Shown here: positions 1 through 11,785 of the stretch, in pieces | Layout: each line of letters opens with the position of its first letter | How positions within the stretch are numbered: position 1 is the first letter of the stretch | Assembly: GCA_033675265.1 (NCBI GenBank) | Contig: JAUJYZ010000320.1 | Location: 454,501 to 518,500 of the forward strand | From: Actinostola sp. cb2023 | Lineage: Eukaryota > Cnidaria > Anthozoa > Actiniaria > Actinostolidae | Reading direction: 5' to 3' | Length of the DNA: 64,000 nucleotides | Made by a program: the position numbers and the translations under genes | Notes under the pieces: model-generated | Seen by the model: the letters and a program-made list of their open reading frames with translations, nothing else | Databases searched by the model: none | What the model was told of the DNA's origin: nothing

Positions 1-92
1 CCGTGCCGTGACTATGCCGTGACCGTGCCGTGACCGTGCCGTGACCATGCCGTGACGTGACCGTGCCGTGACCATGCCGTGCGCCGTGGTTT
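1..92. repeat. GTGCCGTGACC tandem array at the window edge
   Basis: About eight degenerate units of an 11-bp-type motif (ccgtgaccgtg) lie in the afadin intron after exon 12. The array runs into a segment (gtttttcacagtcacacgaa) resembling the end of the MITE-like sequence at 50030-50075, which has ccgtgccgtagg followed by ttttccactcacacgaaaa. The array may have grown from that element's end. Confidence 0.6.
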
Positions 93-155
93 TTCACAGT
101 CACACGAATCTGCTCTAACAACGTTGAGAAGCAACTGGTAGGTTTTGGTACGTAC

Positions 156-229
156 CTTTCTTGTGTCACTCCCACAAGACTTTCGCCATTTACAGACAAG
201 ATTTGGTCACCAGCCTGGAGTCTTCCGTC
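156..229 (-). CDS. AFDN: Afadin exon 12 (PDZ domain, second part)
   Basis: Encodes DGRLQAGDQILSVNGESLVG, then VTQER, ending in phase 2 before gtacgt. This is the DGRL..GDQ.L.V.G.SLVG.SQE block of PDZ domains. The next exon is outside the window. Confidence 0.92.
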
Positions 230-3200
230 CTAAAGCAAAGCAAACCAAACGCCATTAATTTATCATACATTGTTGGGTACCCTGTGGTCAGACTTGAGAC
301 AGGGATCCCATCACATCGGGAAAGTTATCAGTGTACCTGAGATGCGGGACCATCTTTGACTACTTGTTTGATGTATATACCAAGTTGGTCTTGGCGAGTT
401 CCCTGTGTAATGTTAAGAAATTAGTCGTTATCAAAGCTTTTGTGCGCCATGTTATTGATGGCTTGTTTGTCTGTGTTCTAGAGTATTTATTTATAATAGT
501 CAGTTAATTAATTTGTTAGTTAATTAATTAGTTATAGTTAATAATAAATACCTTAGCAGCCACAATACTAAGACCCATTCCGCCACGTCCCTTGTCGAAC
601 GCGATCACTTGAATCTCAGGAGACTGGGAATTAGACAAATCCAAACCTACAAATCGATTTGGTTGGTTAATAAGGCAACTCAAAACTTTGAAATTCAAGC
701 TCCATCATTTGGATACTCACTCATTTTTTCGTATTTCTTGAGGTAAACTGTCCAAAGGCCTGAAGTCTCAGGTTGGATTGTAAGCCTACACAGCCCAGTG
801 GCTGCCAGTGGCTCAAGGAAGCCCTTAAGACCGGGCGGGACTCCCCGTATCACTTCGCACGAGTACCCATCTTCAGGGAGGAGGAATGGTAACTGGAGTT
901 CCCAGTCTTCCTCGAGTTGGAGCTCTTGCCCGTTACTGCGTGAAACTTCGTCAGCGTTTTGTTCCGCTGCTATGACCATGCTTTCAACTAACTCCTGTCG
1001 GGGGTGGAGTGGGAAAGTTAGCGAAAATTCCGAAACAAGAAATAACACTTTTTTAAACAAACGACAAATAATAAACAATCTTTGTAATTGGTTGCGCATT
1101 TATTGAAGACTGTGAATATGGAATTTTACTTCCAAATAAGAAAGAGCGAGAATTTCCAATTATTTTCGGATTAGCTGTGGTAAATACCAAATATGGAATT
1201 TTGTTGCAGAATAAAGAACTGCAAAAATTACCCGTTCCTTTCTGGTTAACGTATCTATGGTATTTACTAAGGGTACGTTCGATTGACCTTATTCCGGAAT
1301 AGGAATACTTGGAATAATACGGAATGTCCGTTCAATTGAGTCTGTTCCGATTCCAGAATAAGTGGAATATATTCCAAACATTCTGCTCATCATAGCAGAA
1401 TGCTTGGAATATTCCGGAATAATGACGTCATCCGTCTGCCCCAGAATCTGGAATTATTCCTATTCCGGAATAAGGAAAGTTCTGGCCAAATAAGGAAGTC
1501 GAATAATTACTATTTTTGGGTTACCTGTGGTATGTACTCGTCTGATCCTGGTCTGTAGTTGTTGAGCAGAGTTCGTACTTGTAGAGAGTTAAGCTTGAAG
1601 CATGATGATGAAATGGCGTTGATATCGGCTGAGGAGTTTTTGGGAGCTTGGAGAAGATGAGCGGCCTGCCAAAGACATGTGTAAAAGTTAGAAAGAAAAT
1701 CATTTTGAAACAATAAATGGGGAACGAAGAAGGCTTCAATGAGAGAAGGGAGGAAAGAAGGGAAGAAAGAAGGGAGGAGAGAAGGGAGGAGAGAAGGGAG
1801 GAGAGAAGGGAGGAGAGAAGGGAGGAGAGAAGGGAGGAGAGAAGGGAGGAGAGAAGGGAGGAGAGAAGGGAGGAGAGAAGGGAGGAGAGAAGGGAGGAGA
1901 GAGAAGGGATGTAAAACTTTGATCAAAGACACTTTTTGCCGCCCTTTAACACGTGATCACTCACCTGAGCGATTCTACACAAATGACAGTCAGCAGCCAG
2001 CTCAAGACCTTGTTTCTCGGCCCATTTCTCCACACGCGCAAGCCTCTTACTGATGCGTCTGCCCCAGTCCTTTGTGCACAAACCGAGTTTAGGTTCCAGG
2101 ACTAATTTGTTGAAGAGCCATGTGTTGACAAAGTGGAAGAGTTGCGAGAAGACCTGAATGGTTAAAGCTGCGTTGACTCGGCATCGACGAAGTAGAGACA
2201 TGGTGGATGACAGGTTATAAATGACCTCGGAGACTGTGGCACGTCCCTGGCCTCGACGACCACCTGAAGTAAAAAGAGATCAGAAATTGGAGAGATCATC
2301 CCTCGCAACCGATCATCTTTCCCAACATAATTTCTTTTATAGAATTGACAGAAAATACATAATGCAAGGACAAAGTCATCATCATTGACGATAGCAACAA
2401 AGACATCATCATCATCATCACCACAACAACAAAGACAACATCAACATAATCATCATTATCATCACCACAAGACAACATAATCATCATCATCATCACCACA
2501 ACAACAAAGACAACATCAACATAATCATCATCATCATCACCACAACAACAAAGACAACATCAACATAATCATCATCATCATCACCACAAGACAACATAAT
2601 CATCATCATCATCACCACAACAACAAAGACAACATCAACATAATCATCATCATCATCACCACAAGACAACATAATCATCATCATCATCACCACAACAACA
2701 CGAACAACAAAAAGCTCAAACTAAAACTAAATAACTCAATGTTTTACTAAGAAATTTCGAACTATTTTTGCTTTATCGCTGCATACAAGAACGTGTACAG
2801 CATCCTTAGCATGATTTTCCGGAATCAGTCACCTGACATTGTATAGACAAATCTCAATCTATCTTTGCCACGTTTACTGTATCACAACAAAAACACAACT
2901 GCATCTCTAACACTCTTATCAAATAACACTTACCGAACCAACTGTCACCACTGGACAGCGGTCTCCCATCGGGCCCATATCTATAGCTCCGCCCATCTGA
3001 ATGTTCTGAGATGTGATCATTGTCGTTTTCATTCAGTGAGTCCAAATCACTGTCCTCCATGTCTGCACCGTCAGTGGGGTCAATGAACGCCGCCATCACG
3101 GTCCTTAGTTCATTCTGAACGCACCGAACAAAGTCACGGAAGGCCTGGTGCACAGACTGAGCTAGAACCTGCTGGCCGTTGGGTTGGCCATCTTTGGTGT

Positions 3201-6200
3201 ACGGACTCATATCGCGGTCTTGTTTGATGAAGTGAAGAAGCTCTGAGCAGTTGGCCATCCAGAACGCAAGACTACCCGGCACCTCGGCGTTCTCCTGTTG
3301 TGAAGAAAGGAAATAACTTAATAAGTTAGATTTCAGTTCTGTTGCAATGAAAATGTTAAAGATTTGAAGTATTTGGATGCTACACTAGTCCCTACTTTCT
3401 GTGTCTCTCCTCTCGCGTCTTTATTCCCACGGTCAATATTCAGAGGTAACTTCAATTCAATACTGCATTTGTGCGGGCGCGTCTTACGGGACGCGCACAG
3501 GGACCCCAACATAATACGTTTCTACGCACAGGGAGCCCAACATAACGTGTTGCGCGCGCTCTCTACCACAATAAATTAAACCCATCAAAAAGACGCGCGC
3601 ATACAAACATATATTTATTTATTAGTAGTAGTCTCAGAAGCAATGGTTGGGCTGCCTGTGCGTAACTTCCATTTGTTTCTTAAAGGATCGAGTTTCATGG
3701 ATATATATGGACTGATTTGCACTCTTCCCCTCGTCTTTTACCGTCCTCCAAGGATTCCTAAAAGGCTCAACCACCTACCCTGATAGTAGAACGAGCCATG
3801 TTGGCTATCTTCAATAGAGTAACGCCAAGTCTCTCTCCACGTTGATGATCCATCAATTCAGTTCTATAAGCAGGCGACATGCGATAGCGAGAACACATGT
3901 ACAGTGTGTAGGTAGGTGCGAGTTTGAAGTGCACAGCCTGACCGTTAACCTCGCTGACGACCGCGGCAAAGAATGCGTCTTCTCCCGTTTCGAGGAATTC
4001 CAGAGTCGCTGGGAGTTTGTCGTCGTAGAGGTCTTCGTGGATGAACGATGTCTGTGTTGGCGTTCTGGGTTGTCTGCTGTATGGCTCCTGGTGTTGAGAT
4101 GGAACACGTTAGGACGACTAATTCGGATAGTAGTTGACTTCATAATCATCATCATCATCATCATCATCAATCACTCGCCATTATAATTACAATCATTATC
4201 ACTGATCAAGGTAACCATCATAACCACCACCTACATCATTAACATCGTCATCGTCAAGATCATCATCATCATGTGATGTCAACGTGTGGCACACCAACAA
4301 ATATATCTTGCCTGGAAGACACATTACCATCATAATTCACTTCATCATCATCATCAGTAATTATTGTTATTCAAAACAATCGACTTACGGGCTCCCTGTG
4401 TCCACCAGTGTATGTCGTCACATCTCCAGTGACGTCAAAAGTAGTTTCTAAGACACCAGCAGTCTTTGTGTCTACGTCAATGCCGTCATCCATGTGGCTG
4501 CTAGGGTGGTTGTTATGGTAACTTTGAAGAGGGGCTCCAAGAGAACTCGGTCTAATACAGAAAGAAAGGATGTTGATTTCAGTCCTTTTCTCGATACGCA
4601 AATATTCTAAGACATGCAGCATTCTCTGTCCCTGCTGCAATATTTTATTATAATTGAGCAACAGTCGGTCACGAGGGTATCTGGCTTAGAGAAAGTAGAT
4701 GGAATATAATAATTTGATTTCTACATCTGCATGTCAAGTACAGGCGTACAATAATTGCAGAGTAGCGCACAGTCTACCATTACATTACCAGTAATACAGT
4801 CGTTTTCATACGAGTGACAAGTAGTTACGGGTACGGTTCGTGCCGTGCGGTGTTCAAGCATTCTGATTGGTTGATCAATGCCGGATTTTGCGCGCTGTGA
4901 TTGGTTGAATAGAATGTCTTCGATTCAGTACTGTGACCGTAACTCCGTGCGGTGGGTTTCCAATACGAAAACGAGTCTAATGCGCGCAATGTTGCTAGCT
5001 CTAGATCTATGCATGTGATAATGTTGCAGCAGCAGGAACCCATTCACAGACTGTGTCACTGCGCACAATATTACAAGCAACATATGGTACAATTAAGACA
5101 ACTGTGTACAATAATGAAATTCCCTGTATGCCTTGTTTCAACGAACCTCGACAAGCGACCGAGATCACTTTACAAATCTCGTAGTCAAATTTCTCAGTCC
5201 AACATTGAAATTGGTAACTCTTAATTGCAAGTGATCACCTTGCCTGACGACAAGGTGTCCATGACTTCAACTATAGTCATTACCTGGTCCATGACTTCAA
5301 CTATAGTCATTACCTGGTCCATGACTTCAACTATAGTCATTACCTTCAACTATAGTTATTACCTGGTCCATGACTTCAACTATAGTTATTACCTGGTCCA
5401 TGACTTCAACTATAGTCATTACCTGGTCCATGACTTCAACTATAGTCATTACCTGGTCCATGACTTCAACTATAGTCATTACCTTCAACTATAGTTATTA
5501 CCTGGTCCATGACTTCAACTATAGTTATTACCTGGTCCATGACTTCAACTATAGTCATTACCTTCAACTATAGTTATTACCTGGTCCATGACTTCAACTA
5601 TAGTTATTACCTGGTCCATGACTTCAACTATAGTTATTACCTGGTCCATGACTTCAACTATAGTCATTACCTGGTCATGATGACTTCAACTATAGTTATT
5701 ACCTGGTCCATGACTTCAACTATAGTCATTACCTGGTCCATGACTTCAACTATACTATTCATTACCTGGTCCATGACTTCAACTATAGTCATTACCTGGT
5801 CCATGACTTCAACTATAGTCATTACCTGGTCCATGACTTCAACTATAGTCATTACCTGGTCCATGACTTCAACTATAGTCATTACCTGGTCCATGACTTC
5901 AACTATAGTTATTACCTGGTCCATGACTTCAACTATAGTCATTACCTGGTCCATGACTTCAACTATAGTCATTACCTGGTCCATGACTTCAACTATAGTC
6001 ATTACCTGGTCCATGACTTCAACTATAGTCATTACCTGGTCCATGACTTCAACTATAGCCATTACCTGTTGTAAGTGACCACCTCCCTTTCAGTATGCGA
6101 CGAGCTTGCTGATAACAAGGGTGGTCGCTTACGTGAGGTTCAACTGCTATGCTAATTACCTTGGTCTTCTTGGTGCTTCCAAGTCACTGTTACTACTCAG

Positions 6201-9200
6201 GCTACTACCATCATACGCTGGAGCGCTGTGTCTTGTTGGCTTCTCAAAAGCAGGATCACAAAACTTAAATGTGTCCAACCGGCCTATCTTGACAACATCA
6301 TCATGCCTCAAAGTGGTAGTCTCATAAAATCTTTTCCCATTGACCGAGACCTCCGCATCTCCGCTGCTTGGGGTCACAGACACACGACCATCCATGTTCG
6401 TAATGACACAATGTCGTTGCAGTATGTGTGCAGCATGGAGTTGGAGATAGTTGGCGCCAGCAGACATGGACTTTTCGCTCCCGACTTCAGTAACATTCAT
6501 CTGCAGACGATGAATTCTTGGCTTGTAGTTCATATCTGTTCCATCTGAAGGTATCTCTAGGAGATATGGTAACAGGTGCTCAGGCAAGGAAGGCTGAGAG
6601 AGCCTTTTGCCTACATCCTTTTCAGGAGAGACATCCATGGGCTTTCGCACAGGTGATTTTGACCTTCGTTTTTCCCGCCGATGCTGTGGTAAGTTTGCAC
6701 GCCGTCGTAAATGAAATACCACGGTGCCTCTACTTGGTGGCCATGTTACTGCTATCTTTAGTGGACAATCTTCATCATGAACCACTCTCTCTTTGCCAAG
6801 AGTAGCACTAGAATTGGCTCCTTCGGGAGGTATATTCACCATGATCAAGCAGTACTCTTCAGGATCCTCTATCTCCATTTGGTATTTTATAAGTGCTTCT
6901 TTTATGACGTAGGTTGTAGAGTCGTCAACTGAAACCAGAAGTGTTTTATAAGGAATTTCAGGCTTCAAAGTTGTGGCAAAGATTTTCAGCGTCCCTCCTG
7001 CTGGACTGTCTTTGCTTTGGAAATCTTTGAGCCGTTTCTCGAGTTTCTGTTGTCTTCTCCGACGCATCACAGCCTCGGGGTTGGAAATGCTTCTAGTGAA
7101 ACTAGTTTCGGGGAGTTCGTCGTAGAGGTTTTGCGCAATGGCAGAGCCATCTTTGCCAGCTTTCTCATTGGCAGCAGCTTTTTTGGCTTCTTCTTCTCTC
7201 TTCTTTTTTAATTGTTTTTTCTCTCGTTTTGAAAGCCTGCGCTTGAAATTCTGGCCATCGCCAGCCTTTTCTACCTTGTTGTCAAATATGTTTGCGTGGA
7301 CAATTTTGTCACTATCACTCTTCAGGAGAAAGCGGCCTTCTCGGTCGTTGTTCTGCCATTCTAATTGTATATGCAATGGATGCTCGTCCATTCTTAGTTT
7401 TCGTGCATCTGAATGATAAAAAATACATTTATTTGGTTGTTCATTAATAGCTTTTACATCGGAATAGAGTATTTTTATTATTTTGCTTGTTTGTCTTCAG
7501 TTATTGTAATCATGTTCTCATATTTATGTAATGAGAATATAGGGTTGTGTTAATTAGCTGTTTATTATTGGGGTGTGGTCATTACATTTGGGTGTGGGAA
7601 CATTGTGTCCTGTTGCTCTCCCACCTACTTCACTGCAAATCTTTAAACAAATAAACAAATCAAGATATAGATAAATGACTAAATAAACAAATAAATAAAT
7701 GAATGAATGAATAAATAAACAAACATGCAATTTGCCAAGAACATACTCTGTTACATATTACAGATAGGCCTTCAGCAAATACTATGTATATATCGTACAT
7801 GTAATATTATTATTATCATATCATGAAGAAACATTGCCATGGAAAACACATGCTTCTAGACATTACTTTGGTCTAGACAATGGCCAATCAAACTGTTTTG
7901 CTATGGGATTATAATACAAGTGTTATTTGATTGACATGCAGAGCATTTAATAATTAAATGTTAGTTTTTGATTTTGTTTACAATTGCAACTGCAATGCAA
8001 AGTATCACTGAAACAATTCTATGGTATGCATTGCAAAACAATTGTAAAATACTGACTGTATTTCTGGGTCTATACAATCATGTACCAATTCACTCCACAA
8101 AAATGACAACAGTTTTTGGAAAATAAATTTACAACAAAGTTAAGTACGATTAGAGTTTTCCAACGTTTAGATGCATCAAGCATAGAAGCATCATATTCAA
8201 GGTACATGTTGATCGACACAATGAGTGAGTCTAGTTGAATATCTAGCTAATAAACTGACAAAACAATTCCATTATTTAAAAAATGATGCTTGACGCATCG
8301 AAACGTTGGATAACTCTAATCGTAATTCACTTTGATGTAAATTTATATTCCAAGAATCTTCTTCTTTGTAAGTTTTTGGAATCTTGTGTAATTTTCTGGC
8401 ATGACCTCAGTGTAAGAATTCCTTTCACAAAAACACTGTAAGACTACTGAATCGCTAATTTTCAAAAATAACCACAATAATTCATAGATATGGATTTATC
8501 AATCCAGTAGGGTTTAGAGGTCTTTAGAACTTAGAACAAAGTGAGTTGATACACGCAGTGAAGAGAAAAATGCAATACTCCAGTTTCGCGTTGTTTAGAG
8601 TCATGACCGCTGTCCTTGACAAAAGACGCATTTACTACAGGGTTAGCCTCGATTCAGAAATCAGTCCGTGCAATTCAAAAATGCTTCTATTGTTTCATGT
8701 CAACATTTTTTCGTGTTCTTGTTGATATTTGTGAATAATTTACACTGACTCGAGGCTAACCCTGTACAAATGCATCTGTTGTCAATAAGTACAGCGGTTT
8801 TACAACGGGATCTGTGAACGCGAAAAGGGACTATTATGTCAGTTGTGAGGTTTTCACACCGAGGTAAACCCAATGTTCTATGCAAATGAAAGAACATACA
8901 TGAACACTCTACATTGTAACATCAATGTTACTTTGTAAAGAACGTGTAAAGAACATGCCATATAGCAATTGAACTTCCTATCATTACACAAGAGTAAATA
9001 AGAGCTGGCCGGTTGTCTCAATGTCTCTAGAGACTTTTACCTACAATAATCTCCTAGGAGATTGGAACAGTTAGAAAACATTATGAATGCAACACAAGAA
9101 AGGTCAATGCAAATGAGTGTTGGAAAAACTGTAACAATGAGTTATTGGTATCTAATTACAATTAAACACTTAAAATAGTCACTGATTAATGTGGTTGAAT

Positions 9201-9277
9201 AAATATTGATGTTGTTGAAATCAGGTTATAATCAACTCATTGAAGTAGAATATAAAATAGAGAGAGAAAGATTTAAT

Positions 9278-9324
<47 letters not shown>

Positions 9325-11163
9325 GTTTATTTATTGCATGGTACTTTGGTACAAATATAGTGTACATTAGTATATAATCCAATAATATTTAACAAGAGTT
9401 TATATTAATTATATAATAGAAACGAAAAATAGGAATATTATGGATGAATGAATAGAGAGGAATTGTATGATAGAAAAACTATATAAAATTTCACGTTTTT
9501 TCCAGAATAAACAACATTATATATACTTACAAATGTAAGCAATTTATAAATTAATGCTAAGCTGAATTTGCAACACAGATGTATGTACGCGGAACTAAAG
9601 CATTGTATAATAGCATTTGCTAGAAATTCTTAACGACAGTATTAAAGTATTCCAAGGAATCAAGACTAAACCAGATCACTTTCGATAGGCGAATTTTCAC
9701 CATAACAATAACAAAAGTTACTGACGCTAGAGATGCAAATTACGATTGAAACGCAAATTCATATTCATAAAAGCCAATCTACGATACACAAAGACAGAAA
9801 TCTACGCATGCAAAAGGCAGAAAGGACAAGATTACAAACCGAGTAGAAAGTTGGAATAAATAGTTTCTCCAAGAACCCTGCCAATAGTAATGAATGCTGT
9901 ATTGAATATGTCTTAGCGGGGGATAACAAAAAACTCAGCGATTCATAAAATGCACTGTCCGGATCAACAAGGAAAGATTTCTTGTTTTGATGAAACACGA
10001 TACTCGAATAGCTCGGACATTCTAGTTGAGCATTCAACTGGCTTCCGCGAATGGCCGCTCAAAGTTAAGCTTTTCACAATCTTACATCCAAGTATTTTGA
10101 GCATGATAAAACTGCCATGATATAAGCCGTCGTTTGGGCGATTAGATCGAGGTTAACTTTGCTTTCGAGGACAAAAACAACCTCAAAATATTCAAATGCA
10201 AAACTCGATGCCCTTAAGTAATTGAAGCCAGGAATAGAAAACTAACTTTAGACCAATTTACATCCCAGTTACTTTACCTATTCGCTGGTAACTTGTTTCA
10301 AAAGTGTCAAGTTAACATCAATTTTTAATAGTAAAGCTAGGAAATGGTTAACTAGGGAATACTATAAGGACAAATTATTGGCAGTAATAATCGCTAAGAA
10401 CTCTATACTATAATGTTGCGAGGTTTAATAACCATAAAATTCTCATATCAAGAATAAAGTACTCGATAAATCTCGCACAAACTGAGAATATCAAAAATCT
10501 GAGTTTCAGATTTGAGAATTCGGCACAAAAATGTTCAAAATGATTTAGTATTTGAACAGGATTTGTGATCATTTATTATGTAAAATTGAGTTTTGAGCGA
10601 GGATTTATACAGAATGCTCCCTTCAAATTAGACAAACGATGTTATTAAAAGGAAAAGAATTGCCCAAAGCGAGTTGGAAACGATGTTCAAAACGAGGGAA
10701 AAGTTCAAAAACATTTAACCTACCTCCATTGGGATGGACCTCGTATAACGAGTACGTCGGATTTGACAACATTTTCATGTCTGGATGGAACTTTTCCACT
10801 AGCATTTTCGTCACTTCTTCGGTGTTGTCTTTGCTTGTGAAGCGAACGCATTTCGTTGCTACTTTGGAGCCAGAGTCTTGGAAAAAAAATCGCATAACTC
10901 CTCGATACTCCAAATCCTACAAGAACCAACGAAGAGCAATGAATTGGTAAGCATTTCGCGTAACCGCAGATCTGTCCCGCTCCAACTTTACGTTTAAAGT
11001 ACCACAATGTAGCACCAGAAGAGGTTAAACTACTATACCAGAGTTAAGTCCTTACCTCGTTGGGATCGCTGATAGCAAAGATATCCAACCTACTAGCGTT
11101 CCACTCGGCAATAAGCCTTTTGAGGTAGTTTAGCTCCTCCGTTCGCGTCCTTGTTTGAGCCAT
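156..11163 (-). CDS. AFDN: Afadin (AF-6), N-terminal 1,110 residues, 12 coding exons
   Basis: Afadin is an actin-binding scaffold of adherens junctions that binds Rap/Ras GTPases and nectin tails. Exons (minus strand): 11163-11056, 10916-10724, 7408-6160, 4551-4389, 4087-3779, 3294-2934, 2263-1965, 1665-1525, 994-721, 646-552, 402-337, 229-156. All phases join without a stop and every boundary has GT/AG. Domains in order: RA1 about residues 37-130 (exons 2-3), RA2 about 238-338, FHA about 396-486 (both in the unusually long exon 3), DIL about 600-890 (exons 5-8, with AALTIQVFSQLFHFVN and WAEKQGLELAADCHL), and PDZ from about 1040 (GGMGLSIV carboxylate loop). The start MAQTRTRTEELNYLKRL followed by WNASRLDIFAISDPNE aligns with the vertebrate N-terminus. 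The proline-rich and coiled-coil C-terminal half lies beyond the left edge. Introns hold tandem arrays and MITEs. Identity is from remembered family sequence. Confidence 0.95.
337..646 (-). CDS. AFDN: Afadin exons 10 and 11 (PDZ domain, first part)
   Basis: Exon 10 is 646-552 (SLDLSNSQSPEIQVIAFDKG, then RGGMGLSIVAAK) and exon 11 is 402-337 (GTRQDQLGIYIKQVVKDGPA plus SQ). GGMGLSIV is the carboxylate-binding loop of the PDZ fold that binds nectin C-termini in other animals. The 66-nt exon 11 is too short for routine ORF scans but joins in phase 0 on both sides. Confidence 0.92.
721..994 (-). CDS. AFDN: Afadin exon 9 (DIL-PDZ connector)
   Basis: Encodes ELVESMVIAAEQNADEVSRS to WTVYLKKYEKM. QLPFLLPEDGYSCEVIRGVP matches vertebrate QLPFLLPEDGYSCDVV. 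Ends with one base before gtgagt. Confidence 0.93.
1525..1665 (-). CDS. AFDN: Afadin exon 8 (end of DIL)
   Basis: Encodes AAHLLQAPKNSSADINAISS, then SCFKLNSLQVRTLLNNYRPG. The CFKLNSLQ...LL.NY pattern is the conserved end of the DIL region. The intron upstream contains a pure purine tandem tract. Confidence 0.92.
1739..1912. repeat. Purine-only 12-bp tandem array (gagaagggagga)
   Basis: About 14 units of a purine-only motif in the afadin intron between exons 7 and 8. The plus strand is all A/G over about 170 bp, a sequence type able to form triplex (H-) DNA. The open frames here (poly ERRE, GRRE, LLPS) are repeat artefacts. Confidence 0.9.
1965..2263 (-). CDS. AFDN: Afadin exon 7 (DIL core)
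   Basis: Encodes GGRRGQGRATVSEVIYNLSS, then TMSLLRRCRVNAALTIQVFS and AEKQGLELAADCHLCRIAQ. This is the best-conserved part of the gene and nearly matches vertebrate afadin. Donor gtgagt. Confidence 0.95.
2395..2705. repeat. ATC/ACA-rich tandem array
   Basis: Four to five copies of a compound unit made of (atc)n, accacaacaaca and aagacaacatcaac, in the intron between afadin exons 6 and 7. Higher-order repetition of about 47 and 85 bp is visible. No coding signal. Confidence 0.8.
2934..3294 (-). CDS. AFDN: Afadin exon 6 (DIL domain)
   Basis: Encodes ENAEVPGSLAFWMANCSELL, then HFIKQDRDMS, and an acidic stretch (DGADMEDSDLDSLNENDN). SLAFWMAN.SELL.FIKQDRD is a hallmark of afadin and myosin V-type DIL domains. 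The acidic insert after AAFIDPTD is variable in the family. Confidence 0.93.
3450..3650. mobile_element. CACAGG-family MITE fragment
   Basis: Contains gcacagggagcccaacata, a CG-rich core (tgcgcgcgctctaccaca) and the terminus atggttgggctgcctgtg. The same blocks occur in the long inverted ends of the 2,000-bp element at 54811-56810. It lies in the afadin intron between exons 5 and 6. Only one end is clear. Confidence 0.55.
3779..4087 (-). CDS. AFDN: Afadin exon 5 (start of DIL domain)
   Basis: Encodes EPYSRQPRTPTQTSF to MARSTIR. LPATLEFLETGEDAFFAAVV, then VHFKLAPTYTLYMCSRYR, aligns with the LPASIEF...VHFKLSPTYVLYMACRY block that opens the dilute (DIL) domain. The 309-nt exon is phase 0 on both sides. 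Confidence 0.92.
4389..4551 (-). CDS. AFDN: Afadin exon 4 (linker after FHA)
   Basis: Encodes RPSSLGAPLQSYHN to TGGHREP. The short ETTFDVTGDV segment matches QETTFDLGGDI of vertebrate afadins and fixes the frame. Donor gtaagt. The rest is low-complexity linker between FHA and DIL. Confidence 0.85.
4812..4975. mobile_element. MITE-like element (GAGTG ends, CCAAT-type core)
   Basis: Starts near cgagtgacaagtagttacgg and ends near taactccgtgcggtgggttt. Its core holds two inverted segments, ctgattggttgat and tgtgattggttgaat. Related copies lie at 35649-35825 and, in part, 50020-50075. It sits in the afadin intron between exons 3 and 4. Confidence 0.5.
5255..6066. repeat. 30-bp tandem array (tgacttcaactatagtcatt core)
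   Basis: About 27 units with a 30-bp period (tgacttcaactatagtcatt then acctggtcca); shorter units lacking the second part occur at 5342, 5484 and 5562. On the coding (minus) strand each unit contains accag|gtaatga, a 5' splice-site look-alike. It lies in the afadin intron directly downstream of exon 3. The long open frames on both strands are consequences of the 30-bp period. Confidence 0.95.
6160..7408 (-). CDS. AFDN: Afadin exon 3 (end of RA1, RA2, FHA)
   Basis: A 1,249-nt exon, long for this genome. It starts DARKLRMDEHPLHIQLEW, runs through a Lys-rich linker (SKREKKQLKKKREEE), the conserved ETSFTRSISNPEAVMRRRR segment, RA2 (GGTLKIFATTLKPEIPYKT to VVFHLRRR) and FHA (RIHRLQMNVTEVGSE to DTFKFCDP, with CVITNMDGRVSVTP). 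It ends in phase 2 before gtaatt. Exon fusion into one block covering two domains suggests intron loss or absence of ancestral introns here. Confidence 0.93.
8124..8346. mobile_element. Inverted-repeat (foldback) element
   Basis: Left arm about 8124-8182 (acgattagagttttccaacg) and right arm about 8281-8346 (cgttggataactctaatcgt) are imperfect inverted copies with a loop of about 100 bp. It lies in the 3.3-kb afadin intron 2. The rest of that intron (7409-8123 and 8347-10723) is AT-rich, holds a (taa)n tract at 9279-9322, and shows no coding signal. Confidence 0.65.
9279..9322. repeat. (TAA)n microsatellite
   Basis: About 14 uninterrupted taa units in afadin intron 2. Confidence 0.95.
10724..10916 (-). 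CDS. AFDN: Afadin exon 2 (RA1 domain)
   Basis: Begins DLEYRGVMRFFFQD after a gtag acceptor and ends HPNG plus one base before gtaggt. It carries the first Ras-association domain: MRFFFQD, KCVRF, EKFHPDMKML and YSLYEVH are the recognisable blocks. This domain is the main Rap1-binding site in characterised afadins. Confidence 0.92.
11056..11163 (-). CDS. AFDN: Afadin exon 1 (start codon)
   Basis: Encodes residues 1-36, from MAQTRTRTEELNYLK to AISDPNE, followed by the donor gtaagg. The WNASRLDIF segment matches the conserved start of afadins just before RA1, which supports this ATG. Phase 0 at the 3' end. Confidence 0.9.
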
Positions 11164-11640
11164 AATTTGTTCGATTTCCCTAAAACAACGCTCTTATAAA
11201 AGTACAATTACTTCATAACAAATACACTTGGTTTCCAAGGCTTTTTCGATCGATTTAGTACTTATTTTGAGCGTCCTATTTCGGGTTTAAAACCGCCATT
11301 TTTACAAGACATTCAACACTGTAGTGGCTTCTTCGGCTAAAGAACGGCATAACAACATTATCTGTAATACGGCGCTGTGATTGGCTCAAATCTTAAGATG
11401 GAATGTGTCAGCGACCGCATGTATCTATGGGTGGGTGGGGACAAGTTATATTACTACTACGTAACGGATCTCGAATACGGCCCTCTTACGTCACTTGATT
11501 ATAATCACAGTTATTTCGGAGATAGAATTACTGAAATCATCACAATTTCAAATATTAAATTTCTTTAAAAAATTACAAATATTTTTTGTCAATTTTAACT
11601 AAGTTTTTAAATGGTCTTGAGAGCAGAAGCTTCGTCAATA

Positions 11641-11785
11641 ATTTGATAAAGATTACGACAATTTTTTTTTCCATACATTGTATAGATCATACATTGTATA
11701 GATCACTCATTAAATTACTGATGATGGCAGCAGCACTGCCGAAACATGTTTAAATTAAAAATTGTCGTAATCTTTATCAAACTAA
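11641..11785 (+). mobile_element. Foldback with hammerhead-ribozyme-like core
   Basis: Outer arms ataaagattacgacaatttt and aaaattgtcgtaatctttat are inverted copies. Inside, 11718-11745 reads CTGATGA, then a GGCAG/CTGCC hairpin, then GAAAC, the conserved core order of hammerhead ribozymes. A tandem tatagatcatacattg precedes it. There is one extra base between CTGATGA and the stem, and no cleavage site pairing to a stem III was identified, so activity is unproven. Confidence 0.45.

Noticed and set aside
5225..6070. CRISPR array
   Set aside because: Direct repeats without unique spacers; eukaryotic intronic minisatellite. The same applies to the other arrays.
5225..6078. Frames encoding MTSTIVITWS and VMDQVMTIVE repeats
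   Set aside because: 30-bp tandem array in an afadin intron, open on both strands.
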